The translations under genes were made by a program, and so were the position numbers. DNA of 43,428 bases. It comes from Gammaproteobacteria bacterium. Its GTDB lineage: Bacteria > Pseudomonadota > Gammaproteobacteria > Enterobacterales > Kangiellaceae. Shown here one piece after another: positions 21,233 through 30,178 of the stretch. How positions within the stretch are numbered: position 1 is the first letter of the stretch; every line of letters begins with the position of its first letter. The stretch is taken from NCBI GenBank assembly GCA_029880585.1, contig JAOUOC010000004.1:1-43428 (forward strand), read 5' to 3'. Below the pieces are notes generated by a model. That model saw only the letters and a program-made list of their open reading frames with translations. It ran no database searches and had not been told where the DNA came from.

Positions 21233-21745
21233 TTACTGGACAGTTTCAGAGCCGGAATCTTGAGCTGCCTGAGCAGCTTGAGCCTGTTGCATTTTTTCCA
21301 TAAACAAGGCTGTAAAATTCACTGGTGCCAAATGCACAGCAGGGAACCCACCATTTCCAGTCAAACTGGCAATAACTTCTCTTGCATAGGGATATAAAAT
21401 TTCCGGTGCAGCCGTACTTAAAATTTGATTAGCTTGCTGTTCATTGAATCCATCTAGCAAAAACAAACCCGCTTGCTGAACTTCCACTAAAAAGGCCGTT
21501 TTTCCTTCTAATTCTGAACTTAAAGTAATATTTAACACTACCTCAAATATCTTGTCTGCCACTGGTCGAGCTTTACTATTCATCTCAACCTTAACTTGTG
21601 GTTTATATTCCTGACTAAAAATTTCAGGAGAATTTGGCGCTTCGAAAGAAACATCTTTCAAATAAAGTTTTTGAAGACCAAAATTTGCTGGTTGACCTGC
21701 AGTCTCAGCTGCTGCACCAGTTGTATTATTTTCTTGCTCGCTCAT
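21233..21745 (-). CDS. secB: Protein-export chaperone SecB
   Basis: 170 aa; LQKLYLKDVSFEAPNSPEIF and FPAVHLAPVNFTALFMEKMQQ. Confidence 0.95.
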   Translation of the reverse strand: MSEQENNTTGAAAETAGQPANFGLQKLYLKDVSFEAPNSPEIFSQEYKPQVKVEMNSKARPVADKIFEVVLNITLSSELEGKTAFLVEVQQAGLFLLDGFNEQQANQILSTAAPEILYPYAREVIASLTGNGGFPAVHLAPVNFTALFMEKMQQAQAAQAAQDSGSETVQ

Positions 21746-21808
21746 AACATCTCACTTTCTTTTGGTTTTAAATAACCATTAAAATATATAACTACAATCC
21801 CCAAATAA

Positions 21809-22234
21809 TCAGGATTTCACCACTGGCAGATTTTCTCCTGTCCATGATGACATTCCACCTACCAACTTGTACAGTTTTTCAGCGCCAGATTTTCGCAATA
21901 TTTCACAACCACCATTCACCTGAATGCCATTGTTGCAAACCATAATAATCGGTTTATCAAAATGTTTTTCAAGATCTTTGGTACCATTTTTTATTTGACT
22001 CAAAGGCACATTAATAGCCCCATGAATATGCCCTTTATTAAAGTCGGCTTGACCTCTGATGTCAATCACAACGGCATTTTCCCGGTTGACCAAATTGGTC
22101 AACATTTGGCTTGTTACTGATTGTGGGCCATGTGACAAGTGCCTGATTTGGGCATTCAGTAGTAAAATAGCGACAATAATCCACGCCATTGACAACACCC
22201 AGTGATTCACAGCAAACTGATAAATTTCTGACAT
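21809..22234 (-). CDS. Membrane-anchored rhodanese-like protein (YibN type)
   Basis: 141 aa; N-terminal TM; rhodanese domain AVVIDIRGQADFNKGHIHGAINVP and active site MVCNNG. Confidence 0.88.
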   Translation of the reverse strand: MSEIYQFAVNHWVLSMAWIIVAILLLNAQIRHLSHGPQSVTSQMLTNLVNRENAVVIDIRGQADFNKGHIHGAINVPLSQIKNGTKDLEKHFDKPIIMVCNNGIQVNGGCEILRKSGAEKLYKLVGGMSSWTGENLPVVKS

Positions 22235-22379
22235 CTTAAACCTTACAATAAAAACTCTGTTGATATCAGGTAGTCATTCGGTCAGGCTATTTAAAAACAT
22301 GACCTGCACTACCCCGAATTCATGCTCAAAATATGTGCAAAATTGAGCAGCGCATTATACACACTCTTGGCGTTATTAT

Positions 22380-22430
22380 CTATCAATCTGAAACCATGAT
22401 TTATCAATCTCTGGCTCACCGTCTATCAAT
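22380..22430. repeat. Three phased direct YTATCAAT repeats upstream of the rhodanese gene
   Basis: TATCAAT at 22381, 22402 and 22424, spaced 21 and 22 bp. Confidence 0.5.
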
Positions 22431-22465
22431 TTATTACGATAGCCAGTTTTTCAGATGATTTATTG

Positions 22466-22494
22466 AGTAAAAAAGGCCGGAACTTCCGACCTTT
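22466..22494 (-). terminator. Rho-independent terminator after nfeD
   Basis: Minus strand reads AAAGGTCGGAAGTTCCGGCCTTTTTTACTC: GC-rich hairpin followed by T-tract, just after the nfeD stop. Confidence 0.8.
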
Positions 22495-22499
22495 GTTTG

Positions 22500-22943
22500 T
22501 TATTCTGCTTTTTTGACCTTGAGGGTAACACCTTCAGTTTCAGTCACTTCAACCAAAACACCCAGTTTCATATCTTCCCCTTCAACACGCCAGTAGGTAC
22601 CATCAATCTGAACCTTGCCAACACCATTTGAAATAGGTTCAATTAACTTGGCTTTACGACCAACCATCGCCTTTCCACGCTGATTTAAAGTGCCTGATTC
22701 TGTATTATCTTCGGGACTGTTTTTACGCCAATATTTCCAACCAAAAACACTACCAAAAGATAATACCGCGAAGATAAAAATTTGCCATTCAATCCCCATT
22801 GTTGGCATCAACACGAGAAGGACTCCAACAGCTACAGCACCAAAACCAAACCACATAAAAATTGCGCCAGGCGCCAGCATTTCAAGGATAAACAACACTA
22901 TTCCAATTGCTATCCAATGCCAGTAAGCAATACTTTCAAACAT
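22500..22943 (-). CDS. NfeD-family membrane protein (short form)
   Basis: 147 aa; TM helices then OB-fold-like GKAMVGRKAKLIEPISNGVGKVQIDGTYWRVEGEDMKLG. Confidence 0.88.
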   Translation of the reverse strand: MFESIAYWHWIAIGIVLFILEMLAPGAIFMWFGFGAVAVGVLLVLMPTMGIEWQIFIFAVLSFGSVFGWKYWRKNSPEDNTESGTLNQRGKAMVGRKAKLIEPISNGVGKVQIDGTYWRVEGEDMKLGVLVEVTETEGVTLKVKKAE

Positions 22944-22962
22944 CTGTTTCTCCTTTTACAAA

Positions 22963-23874
22963 TCAGGATTTTTTCATACCAGATTCTTTTAAAATTTCAG
23001 CAATGCCAGCTATAGAACCGACCACAGAACCCGCTTCAAGCGGCATCATAACCAGTTTGGAATTTTCCGATTTGCCGATTGCAGTTAATGCATCAATGTA
23101 TTTTTGTGAAATAAAATAATTAACGGCCTGAATGTCACCTTTTGCTATTGCCTCAGAAACCATATTGGTTGCAGTTGCCTCTGCTTGAGCTTGTCTTTCT
23201 CGGGCTTCAGCTTCTAAAAACGCAGCTTGTCTTTTACCTTCAGCTTCTCTGATATCAGCTTCCTTTAAACCTTCTGCTTTTAAAATAGCAGATTGTTTTT
23301 CACCTTCAGCTTCAAGAATATGAGCCCTTTTTATACGCTCAGCTTTCATTTGTTGAGCCATAGCATCAACCAGATCTTTTGGCGGCAATATATCCTTGAT
23401 TTCTATACGGGTGATTTTTACTCCCCAGGGATTTGTAGCTTCATCAACAATGGTTAGAATACGTGCATTGATTTGGTCTCTTTTGGATAACATTTCATCC
23501 AAATCCATAGAACCCAAAACAGTACGAATGTTGGTCATTACCAGATTCTGCATAGCTCTTTCCAGATCATTAACTTCGTACATCGCTTGAGAAGCACTGA
23601 CAATCTGGTAAAAACATACGGCATCAATGGTGACCGTAGCATTATCCTGAGAAATAATCTGTTGTTCAGGAATATCCAGCACTTGCTCCATCATATTGAC
23701 TCTTGCACCAACTTTTTCAATAACAGGAGTAATCCAGTTGAAACCAGGTCTTAAACTTTTAGTAAACTTTCCAAAACGCTCAATCGTATATTCAAATCCT
23801 TGCGGTACAGTTTTGACCCCCATCAGGATCAACATAACGACCAGACCAAGTATTACATAAACCAAATAACTCAT
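22963..23874 (-). CDS. SPFH/stomatin-like membrane protein (QmcA-like)
   Basis: 303 aa; N-terminal [48 protein letters not shown]-rich coiled coil. Confidence 0.93.
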   Translation of the reverse strand: MSYLVYVILGLVVMLILMGVKTVPQGFEYTIERFGKFTKSLRPGFNWITPVIEKVGARVNMMEQVLDIPEQQIISQDNATVTIDAVCFYQIVSASQAMYEVNDLERAMQNLVMTNIRTVLGSMDLDEMLSKRDQINARILTIVDEATNPWGVKITRIEIKDILPPKDLVDAMAQQMKAERIKRAHILEAEGEKQSAILKAEGLKEADIREAEGKRQAAFLEAEARERQAQAEATATNMVSEAIAKGDIQAVNYFISQKYIDALTAIGKSENSKLVMMPLEAGSVVGSIAGIAEILKESGMKKS

Positions 23875-23920
23875 AACGCTCCCTCTTTTTAAATTTTATT
23901 GTATCTAACATTCTGCTTGA

Positions 23921-24268
23921 TTAGTTTAGAATAACAGCTGTTTCGTCCAGATTAAGTCCATCTTCACTAATAAAACGGAAATGATTAAATCCAATTTTAA
24001 TGTCATCACCATCATTCAGTTGAGCCTTGCTTACGGTTCTACCGTTATGCTCGGTACCATTGGTGCTATTCAAGTCTTCAATAAAGACCAGTTGATTATC
24101 ATTAAAATAAGGATCTTTTTCAACCAGCACTCTGGCGTGTCTGGAGCTAACTGACTGGTCATCAATTTGAACATCACAACCTTTTGCTCTACCAATCAAC
24201 AATCCTTGGTCACTGATTTCCCACTTGTTTATTACTACATCTTCAACTATCAGGGCTAAATAGGCCAT
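23921..24268 (-). CDS. FHA-domain protein
   Basis: GRAKGCDVQIDDQSVSSRHARVLVE...IEDLNSTNGTEHNGRTV canonical FHA motifs (GR, S-RH, NSTNGT). Confidence 0.93.
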   Translation of the reverse strand: MAYLALIVEDVVINKWEISDQGLLIGRAKGCDVQIDDQSVSSRHARVLVEKDPYFNDNQLVFIEDLNSTNGTEHNGRTVSKAQLNDGDDIKIGFNHFRFISEDGLNLDETAVILN

Positions 24269-24307
24269 TATCACACCTTAAAAACAATTAATTTTCAATA
24301 ATTTACG

Positions 24308-25048
24308 TTAATTCTGAACACAAATCAAACCAATGGTCACATTATCCTTGCTGCCCTTTTCAAGAGCCTGGGTCACCATGGCATCAACCACGTTTTTTCC
24401 TTCACGAGCTTGTAATAACCACTTACAAATTTCATCATTTGTAACAATATCATGAAATCCATCAGTAGATAACATTATAACATTTCCAGCGGCAACTTTT
24501 TGACTGGCATAATCTGCTTCAACCTCTTCTTTTACACCTATCGCTTTTGCCAGAATATTTTTTGTATTCGATTCTTCAGCTTCCTTTTCACTGATCGCTC
24601 CCTTATCAAGCAAGAACTGAATCATGGAATGATCCTTGCTGAGTTGCTGTAACTGGTCATCTTGAAAACAGTATAGTCTGGAATCACCCACCCAAACAAA
24701 ATGCAAGGTTTCTTTTTCAATGATGGCTAGCACTACAGTGGTTCCCATAGCCTGATAGGCAGGATTTTTTTGTGCCGCATTAAACACTGCCTGATTTGCC
24801 TGCATCACCAGTTCCTTGAGCCAGCTTTTCCATCCACCTGTTGGTGATTGACTCAAATAGGCTAATTCACTTTCCAGAATGCTAACAACCATTTTACTGG
24901 CCACTTCTCCAGCCTGATGCCCACCCATACCATCAGCAACTACCATCCAGTCAAAATCTGCTTCCGGGTTGTAACCGAACTGAATGGCGTCTTCATTATT
25001 AGAGCGAACCGACCCCTTGTCTGTGACAGACTGTACCTTGTTTTTCAC
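24308..25048 (-). CDS. PP2C-type Ser/Thr protein phosphatase
   Basis: 246 aa; SVRSNNEDAI, VVADGMGGHQAGEVAS, WVGDSRLYCF, LSTDGFHDIV, SKDNVTIGLI; GTG start overlaps kinase stop (GTGA). Confidence 0.94.
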   Translation of the reverse strand: MKNKVQSVTDKGSVRSNNEDAIQFGYNPEADFDWMVVADGMGGHQAGEVASKMVVSILESELAYLSQSPTGGWKSWLKELVMQANQAVFNAAQKNPAYQAMGTTVVLAIIEKETLHFVWVGDSRLYCFQDDQLQQLSKDHSMIQFLLDKGAISEKEAEESNTKNILAKAIGVKEEVEADYASQKVAAGNVIMLSTDGFHDIVTNDEICKWLLQAREGKNVVDAMVTQALEKGSKDNVTIGLICVQN

Positions 25049-27318
25049 AGCGTCACCTCCTTACGAAAATCTTTCTTTAATGCAGCCACTAATGCCTGCT
25101 TGAATTCCTTCATGGATTGAAAGCGTTTATCAATATCTTTCTGTAGTGCCTTGTTGGTGATCCTGACAGCACTTGCCGGCAATTTTTTATTCCAGTGTTT
25201 AACTGGTTTGTGCTGCGTTTTGGTGATATGAAAAGCAACACTGGCAATTGACTCACCTTCAAACGGCAGATTTCCTGACAACAACTGATAAAAGGTAACA
25301 CCTAAACTGAAAACATCACTGCGTCCATCAACTTTTTTACCGATCACCTGTTCAGGAGACATGTAATAAGGACTACCCATTACAGTTCCGGTTTTGGTTT
25401 TACTCTTGTCAGAGATGTGAGCAATACCAAAATCTGTCAAGGTAACACGATTCATTTTTTTGTCGTACATGACATTGGCAGGTTTAATATCACGATGAAC
25501 AATATTTTGGCTGTGAGCATATTCAAGTGCATCTGCCAATTGCACCATTAATTGATAAACAACAGTCGGTGTTAAGCGAGTTTTTCCTTTAACACAATCT
25601 GAAAGCGGCACGCCCGATAAGAAGTCCATGGCTATATATCCCAGAGAACCTTCTTCTCCAACATCATAAATGGTCACGATGTTCGCATGACTTAAATTTC
25701 CCGCCGTTTCTGCCTCTCGGAAAAATCTGGCTTTGATATCTTCCATATTTTCCGTATCACTTTTAAGTTGCAGTGTTTTAATCGCTACATGACGGTTTAT
25801 CTTGGGATCAACACCTTTAAATACAACGCCCATTGCTCCTTGACCCAACACGCCTTCCACTTTATATCGACCGAATGATTTGAACTGAATTCCAAGATTG
25901 GATGGTGTGCTACCCATCATTTGTTCCGGACTGATCAGCATGGTTGCTTCCAGCATGCTGTCACTAAGTGGCTTATTGTATTCAGCAAGCTTCTTATCAG
26001 TTTTTCGATGGGTAATTCCGGTGTCCTTAATCCAGACCAATAACTTTTCTGCCAATACCATATTTTTCTTGTCCTCTGCTTTAAGGGCAATGGTATATAT
26101 TTTATTAAGCAAATGTTTATCTGGAGAAGTTTCATTCAAGAAGGGTTGAATGGAATCAAATTGATGATTATCAAAGAAAAGATCCGCCGCTTTAGCTATT
26201 AATTTATTATGGTTTTTTTGTAGTCTGGCAACCTTATGGTTTTCAAGTTCATACCCGGCAACAATCAATGCACCAAATACTGACAAAATGATTACATGCA
26301 AAATTGGCAACCATTGTGAAAAATAAAAGGCCAGATACTGCAATAATATTAATCCGGTAGCAAAGGATAAATGCATCGCAATTTTTTTACCTCTGGTAGC
26401 ATGGATCAACCACCAGTTGAAAACCAGCGCTGCAATCATCAATAAATAAGACGCATAAAAGGTAATACCACCTTGATAGATATAATCCGATTCGGCCAAC
26501 TGACCAATTGATGCCAGTGCAATATCATCAGGCTCAACAGTTTCATCATGTATCACAATCAGTTTTGGCTTGTATCTTTTTGATGACAGGGCATCCTTTA
26601 AACTGATTGAATTCACGGAATCTGCGAAAGCAAAAATTCTTCCTGTCATACCTAACGGATAGCTATCATCTTTAATCTTAATCGAATGAGTGATCATGCC
26701 CTCTCTATCAAGAGCGGCGACATCATTGTGATAGGCGGACCATAAAGTGGTTATAAATCCGGGATAAACCTGATCCTGATATTTCCAAATCATCGGGATG
26801 GAACCATTTCTTTCAACAACTGATGGCCTTAAAAGCAACTCTCCAGCATCTTTCTCTGTAATTTCCGTCAATTCATAAATACTTTGAGCATTTTGAAAGA
26901 AGTTCAGATTTTTACCATCTTCGCTGTTAAAGCCAGTACCTGAAAATCTGTCGCTTGTTGCCAATACAACGCTGGCAGGTGTTTTGGATTTTGATAAGTA
27001 AGCTTTAATGCTCTTTTCAATAGACAAATCACTCTTGAATATCAAACCATAATTAGCAGCTGGGTACTTTTTGAACAATCCGGCTATCCAGCTTTTTTGT
27101 TCCAGTTCGGATTCAGTCAACTTGACGTATAACACTTGTTTTGAATCATTCGGTTGATCGCCAAAAGAATGCCAGAAATCACGATTCCACTGGTTGGCTG
27201 ATTTTAAAATTCCTTGATCAATTCCCCAGGCAAAAGCGAACAATCCGATAATAAACAAATACAACCAACCTGTTTTGTATATCGGCGTTAGACTTTGATT
27301 CATATTTTTTAAATTCAT
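25045..27318 (-). CDS. Membrane Ser/Thr protein kinase with N-terminal CHASE2-like extracytoplasmic domain and C-terminal kinase domain
   Basis: 757 aa; TM1, periplasmic domain, TM cluster, linker, then GQGAMGVVFKG, VAIKTL, HRDIKPANVMYD, TDFGIAH, TGTVMGSPYYMSPEQ. Confidence 0.92.
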   Translation of the reverse strand: MNLKNMNQSLTPIYKTGWLYLFIIGLFAFAWGIDQGILKSANQWNRDFWHSFGDQPNDSKQVLYVKLTESELEQKSWIAGLFKKYPAANYGLIFKSDLSIEKSIKAYLSKSKTPASVVLATSDRFSGTGFNSEDGKNLNFFQNAQSIYELTEITEKDAGELLLRPSVVERNGSIPMIWKYQDQVYPGFITTLWSAYHNDVAALDREGMITHSIKIKDDSYPLGMTGRIFAFADSVNSISLKDALSSKRYKPKLIVIHDETVEPDDIALASIGQLAESDYIYQGGITFYASYLLMIAALVFNWWLIHATRGKKIAMHLSFATGLILLQYLAFYFSQWLPILHVIILSVFGALIVAGYELENHKVARLQKNHNKLIAKAADLFFDNHQFDSIQPFLNETSPDKHLLNKIYTIALKAEDKKNMVLAEKLLVWIKDTGITHRKTDKKLAEYNKPLSDSMLEATMLISPEQMMGSTPSNLGIQFKSFGRYKVEGVLGQGAMGVVFKGVDPKINRHVAIKTLQLKSDTENMEDIKARFFREAETAGNLSHANIVTIYDVGEEGSLGYIAMDFLSGVPLSDCVKGKTRLTPTVVYQLMVQLADALEYAHSQNIVHRDIKPANVMYDKKMNRVTLTDFGIAHISDKSKTKTGTVMGSPYYMSPEQVIGKKVDGRSDVFSLGVTFYQLLSGNLPFEGESIASVAFHITKTQHKPVKHWNKKLPASAVRITNKALQKDIDKRFQSMKEFKQALVAALKKDFRKEVTL

Positions 27319-27485
27319 ACTCGGACAATCTCTTTTCTATTAATTGTTGTTCTTGTCACATCAATTTGCCAATATTCTAGCAATTATCAAAAATCCCAGT
27401 TTAGCAATAAATCACAAGTTAATAAATTAGTGTATAATCCTGCCATATTTTTTTGTTGTATTACGATGAGATAGATTAACACAAA

Positions 27486-29003
27486 ATGATGAATAAAAAG
27501 CCCATAACTTTGTTAATTCTGGATGGTTGGGGACATAGCGAATCACCCGAATTCAACGCAATCAAAGCTGCTCATACACCTGTATTTGATGATCTGTGGC
27601 AAAACTTTCCTCATACCCTTATTTCAGGCTCCGGCCTTGATGTTGGTTTGCCAGATCAACAAATGGGTAATTCCGAAGTTGGTCACTTAAATCTTGGCGC
27701 CGGTCGAGTAGTCTATCAGGACTTTACGCGTATTACCAAGGCGATTGAAGATGGTGACTTTCAAACAAACCCCGCTATTTTAAATGTCATTAATAATGCC
27801 AAACAAAATAATTCCGCTTTACACATTATGGGATTGTTATCCGATGGTGGCGTACACAGCCATATAGAACATATCAAGGCTATGATTCAATTGGCCAATC
27901 AACATCAAGTCAAAAAGGTTTATCTGCATGCTTTTCTCGATGGTCGCGATACACCACCGCAAAGTGCCAGTGGTTATTTATCAGAGATTGAATCGCTTGA
28001 CCAAATCAGGATCGCCAGCATTACTGGTCGATATTATGCCATGGACAGAGATCAACGCTGGGAAAGAGTAGAACAAGCTTACCAGATGTTAACTCAGGGA
28101 AAAGCGGATTATCATTTTGACGATGCTCAAACCGCATTGCAAGCTGCATATGACCGTGGCGAAAATGACGAATTTGTAAAACCAACAATAATTGATGGTG
28201 ACGCAAAAATATGCTCCGATGATTCCGTAATATTTATGAATTACCGAGCTGACAGGGCAAGAGAAATAACACGCGCCTTTGTTGATGATGATTTTGATGG
28301 TTTTTCTCGTGATAAACAGTCAATTAATTTTTTGATGCTAACTCAGTATGCTGCTGACATTAATGCTCCGGTTGCTTTTGAACCGATTTTTTTGTCAAAA
28401 GTATTAGGTGAACACCTGCAGGATCTGAATTTAAAACAGCTCAGAATTGCTGAAACCGAAAAGTATGCACATGTTACTTTTTTCTTTAATGGTGGTCGAG
28501 AAGAGCCTTTCGTTGGTGAGGATAGAGAATTGATCCCGAGCCCAAAGGTTGCAACTTATGATCTTCAACCTGAAATGAATGCACCACTTTTAACAGACAA
28601 GCTGGTTAATGCCATTGAATCACAAAAATATGACTTTATTATTTGCAACTTTGCCAACCCGGATATGGTTGGCCACACGGGCAACTTTGATGCTACAGTA
28701 AAAGCCATTTCATGTCTTGATGAGTGTTTGGGACGAATTATTGAAGCTTCCAAACAATTTGGAGGAGAAGTGGTGATTACTGCCGATCATGGTAACGCTG
28801 AAAAAATGGTTGACCATAAAAGTGGGCAAGCACATACAGCACATACCAATTTTCTGGTACCCTTGATATATTTCGGTCGCCCTGCAGAAATCAACCCAAA
28901 ACAAGGGGTATTATCTGACATAGCGCCAACTTTATTATCATTGGCGGGATTGCCTATACCGAATGAAATGACAGGACAACCTTTGTTTGAAGTAGTTAAC
29001 TGA
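27486..29003 (+). CDS. gpmI: 2,3-bisphosphoglycerate-independent phosphoglycerate mutase
   Basis: 505 aa; [64 protein letters not shown]. Confidence 0.96.
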   Translation: MMNKKPITLLILDGWGHSESPEFNAIKAAHTPVFDDLWQNFPHTLISGSGLDVGLPDQQMGNSEVGHLNLGAGRVVYQDFTRITKAIEDGDFQTNPAILNVINNAKQNNSALHIMGLLSDGGVHSHIEHIKAMIQLANQHQVKKVYLHAFLDGRDTPPQSASGYLSEIESLDQIRIASITGRYYAMDRDQRWERVEQAYQMLTQGKADYHFDDAQTALQAAYDRGENDEFVKPTIIDGDAKICSDDSVIFMNYRADRAREITRAFVDDDFDGFSRDKQSINFLMLTQYAADINAPVAFEPIFLSKVLGEHLQDLNLKQLRIAETEKYAHVTFFFNGGREEPFVGEDRELIPSPKVATYDLQPEMNAPLLTDKLVNAIESQKYDFIICNFANPDMVGHTGNFDATVKAISCLDECLGRIIEASKQFGGEVVITADHGNAEKMVDHKSGQAHTAHTNFLVPLIYFGRPAEINPKQGVLSDIAPTLLSLAGLPIPNEMTGQPLFEVVN

Positions 29004-29017
29004 TATGACAAAAACTA

Positions 29018-30178
29018 ATGCTAAATAAATTAATAATAAAGCGAATTTTTATTTTATTTATCCTGTTGGCGTTGCCATTAACAGACAATATTTCCCATGC
29101 CGCCGATAAGGATGACAAGGCCATTGAAAAGGAACTTGGTCAGCTAAAAACTGAAATCTCAAAACTGCAAAATCAACTTGAAGCTAAAAGAAAACTGCAA
29201 AGTGAGGCAGTTCAATCACTTAGAAAAACTGAAAAAAGAATTGCAACAGCAAGCAAGATATTAAAGGCAACCAATAGACAACTAAAACAGAAAAATAATC
29301 AATTGGCACAACTCAAAAAACAAAAAACACAACTTGATAAAAACAGGGAACAACAAAAAGATGCAATTGCCGCCCAAATTAAATCAGCGTATGTAAGTGG
29401 CAAGCAGGAATATTTAAAAATGCTGCTCAATCAGGAAGACCCGGCAAAACTCGGCAGAATGCTGATCTATTATGACTATATGAACAAGGCTCGCAGGGAT
29501 AAGATTTTACAATTGCAAAATACGCTTAAAGAATTGTCACTGGTTAACCAAAAAATTGAACGTGAAATCAGTGATCTGAACATTCTCAAACAATCAAGAG
29601 AGGCAGAAGCAAAGCGCTTGCAAGCTCTTAAATCAGAAAGACAAAAGCTGGTTGCCTCTCTAGCTAAAGACATTGACGAAAAAACCGAGAAACTGACAGA
29701 GTTGGAAATCAATGCTTCTGAATTACAGGAACTGATTGATTCGGTTCAACAAACAATTAACAAAATCGACTTTTCTCAACCGCTAGATGGTTTAAAAAAC
29801 CTGAAAGGTAAACTTAATTGGCCTGTTAAAGGTAAAAAGCTGCAATCCTATGGTAGTCGTCTCGCCGAAGGGTTAAAGAGTAATGGTGTTATCATCAGCG
29901 CCAGCGAAGGCCAATCAATTAATGCCATTCACCATGGTCGAGTGGTGTATGCCGATTGGTTACGCGGATTTGGCTTGCTTGTTATCCTTGATCATGGAGA
30001 TGGGTACATGAGCCTGTATGGCTACAATCAAGCCTTATACAAACAAGTAGGTGATTTTGTGAATCGCGGAGAAACCATTGCATCAGCTGGGCAAAGTGGT
30101 GGACAACAAAAGCCCGGACTCTATTTTGAACTCAGGCATCAGGGCAAGCCTTTCAATCCATCCAGCTGGATCAATTAA
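29018..30178 (+). CDS. envC: Murein hydrolase activator EnvC (degenerate M23/LytM domain)
   Basis: 386 aa; signal peptide, long coiled coil, C-terminal LytM-like domain KGKLNWPVKGKKLQSYGSRLAEGLKSNGVIISA; downstream of gpmI. Confidence 0.9.
   Translation: MLNKLIIKRIFILFILLALPLTDNISHAADKDDKAIEKELGQLKTEISKLQNQLEAKRKLQSEAVQSLRKTEKRIATASKILKATNRQLKQKNNQLAQLKKQKTQLDKNREQQKDAIAAQIKSAYVSGKQEYLKMLLNQEDPAKLGRMLIYYDYMNKARRDKILQLQNTLKELSLVNQKIEREISDLNILKQSREAEAKRLQALKSERQKLVASLAKDIDEKTEKLTELEINASELQELIDSVQQTINKIDFSQPLDGLKNLKGKLNWPVKGKKLQSYGSRLAEGLKSNGVIISASEGQSINAIHHGRVVYADWLRGFGLLVILDHGDGYMSLYGYNQALYKQVGDFVNRGETIASAGQSGGQQKPGLYFELRHQGKPFNPSSWIN

Noticed and set aside
24308-27318. Kinase/PP2C/FHA as part of a type VI secretion regulatory (PpkA/PppA/Fha) module
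   Set aside because: No T6SS structural genes anywhere in the window; neighbours are SPFH/NfeD and housekeeping genes.
29018-30178. EnvC as an active M23 peptidase
   Set aside because: The LytM domain lacks the usual HxxxD/HxH zinc ligands in the expected arrangement, consistent with the non-catalytic EnvC activator family.
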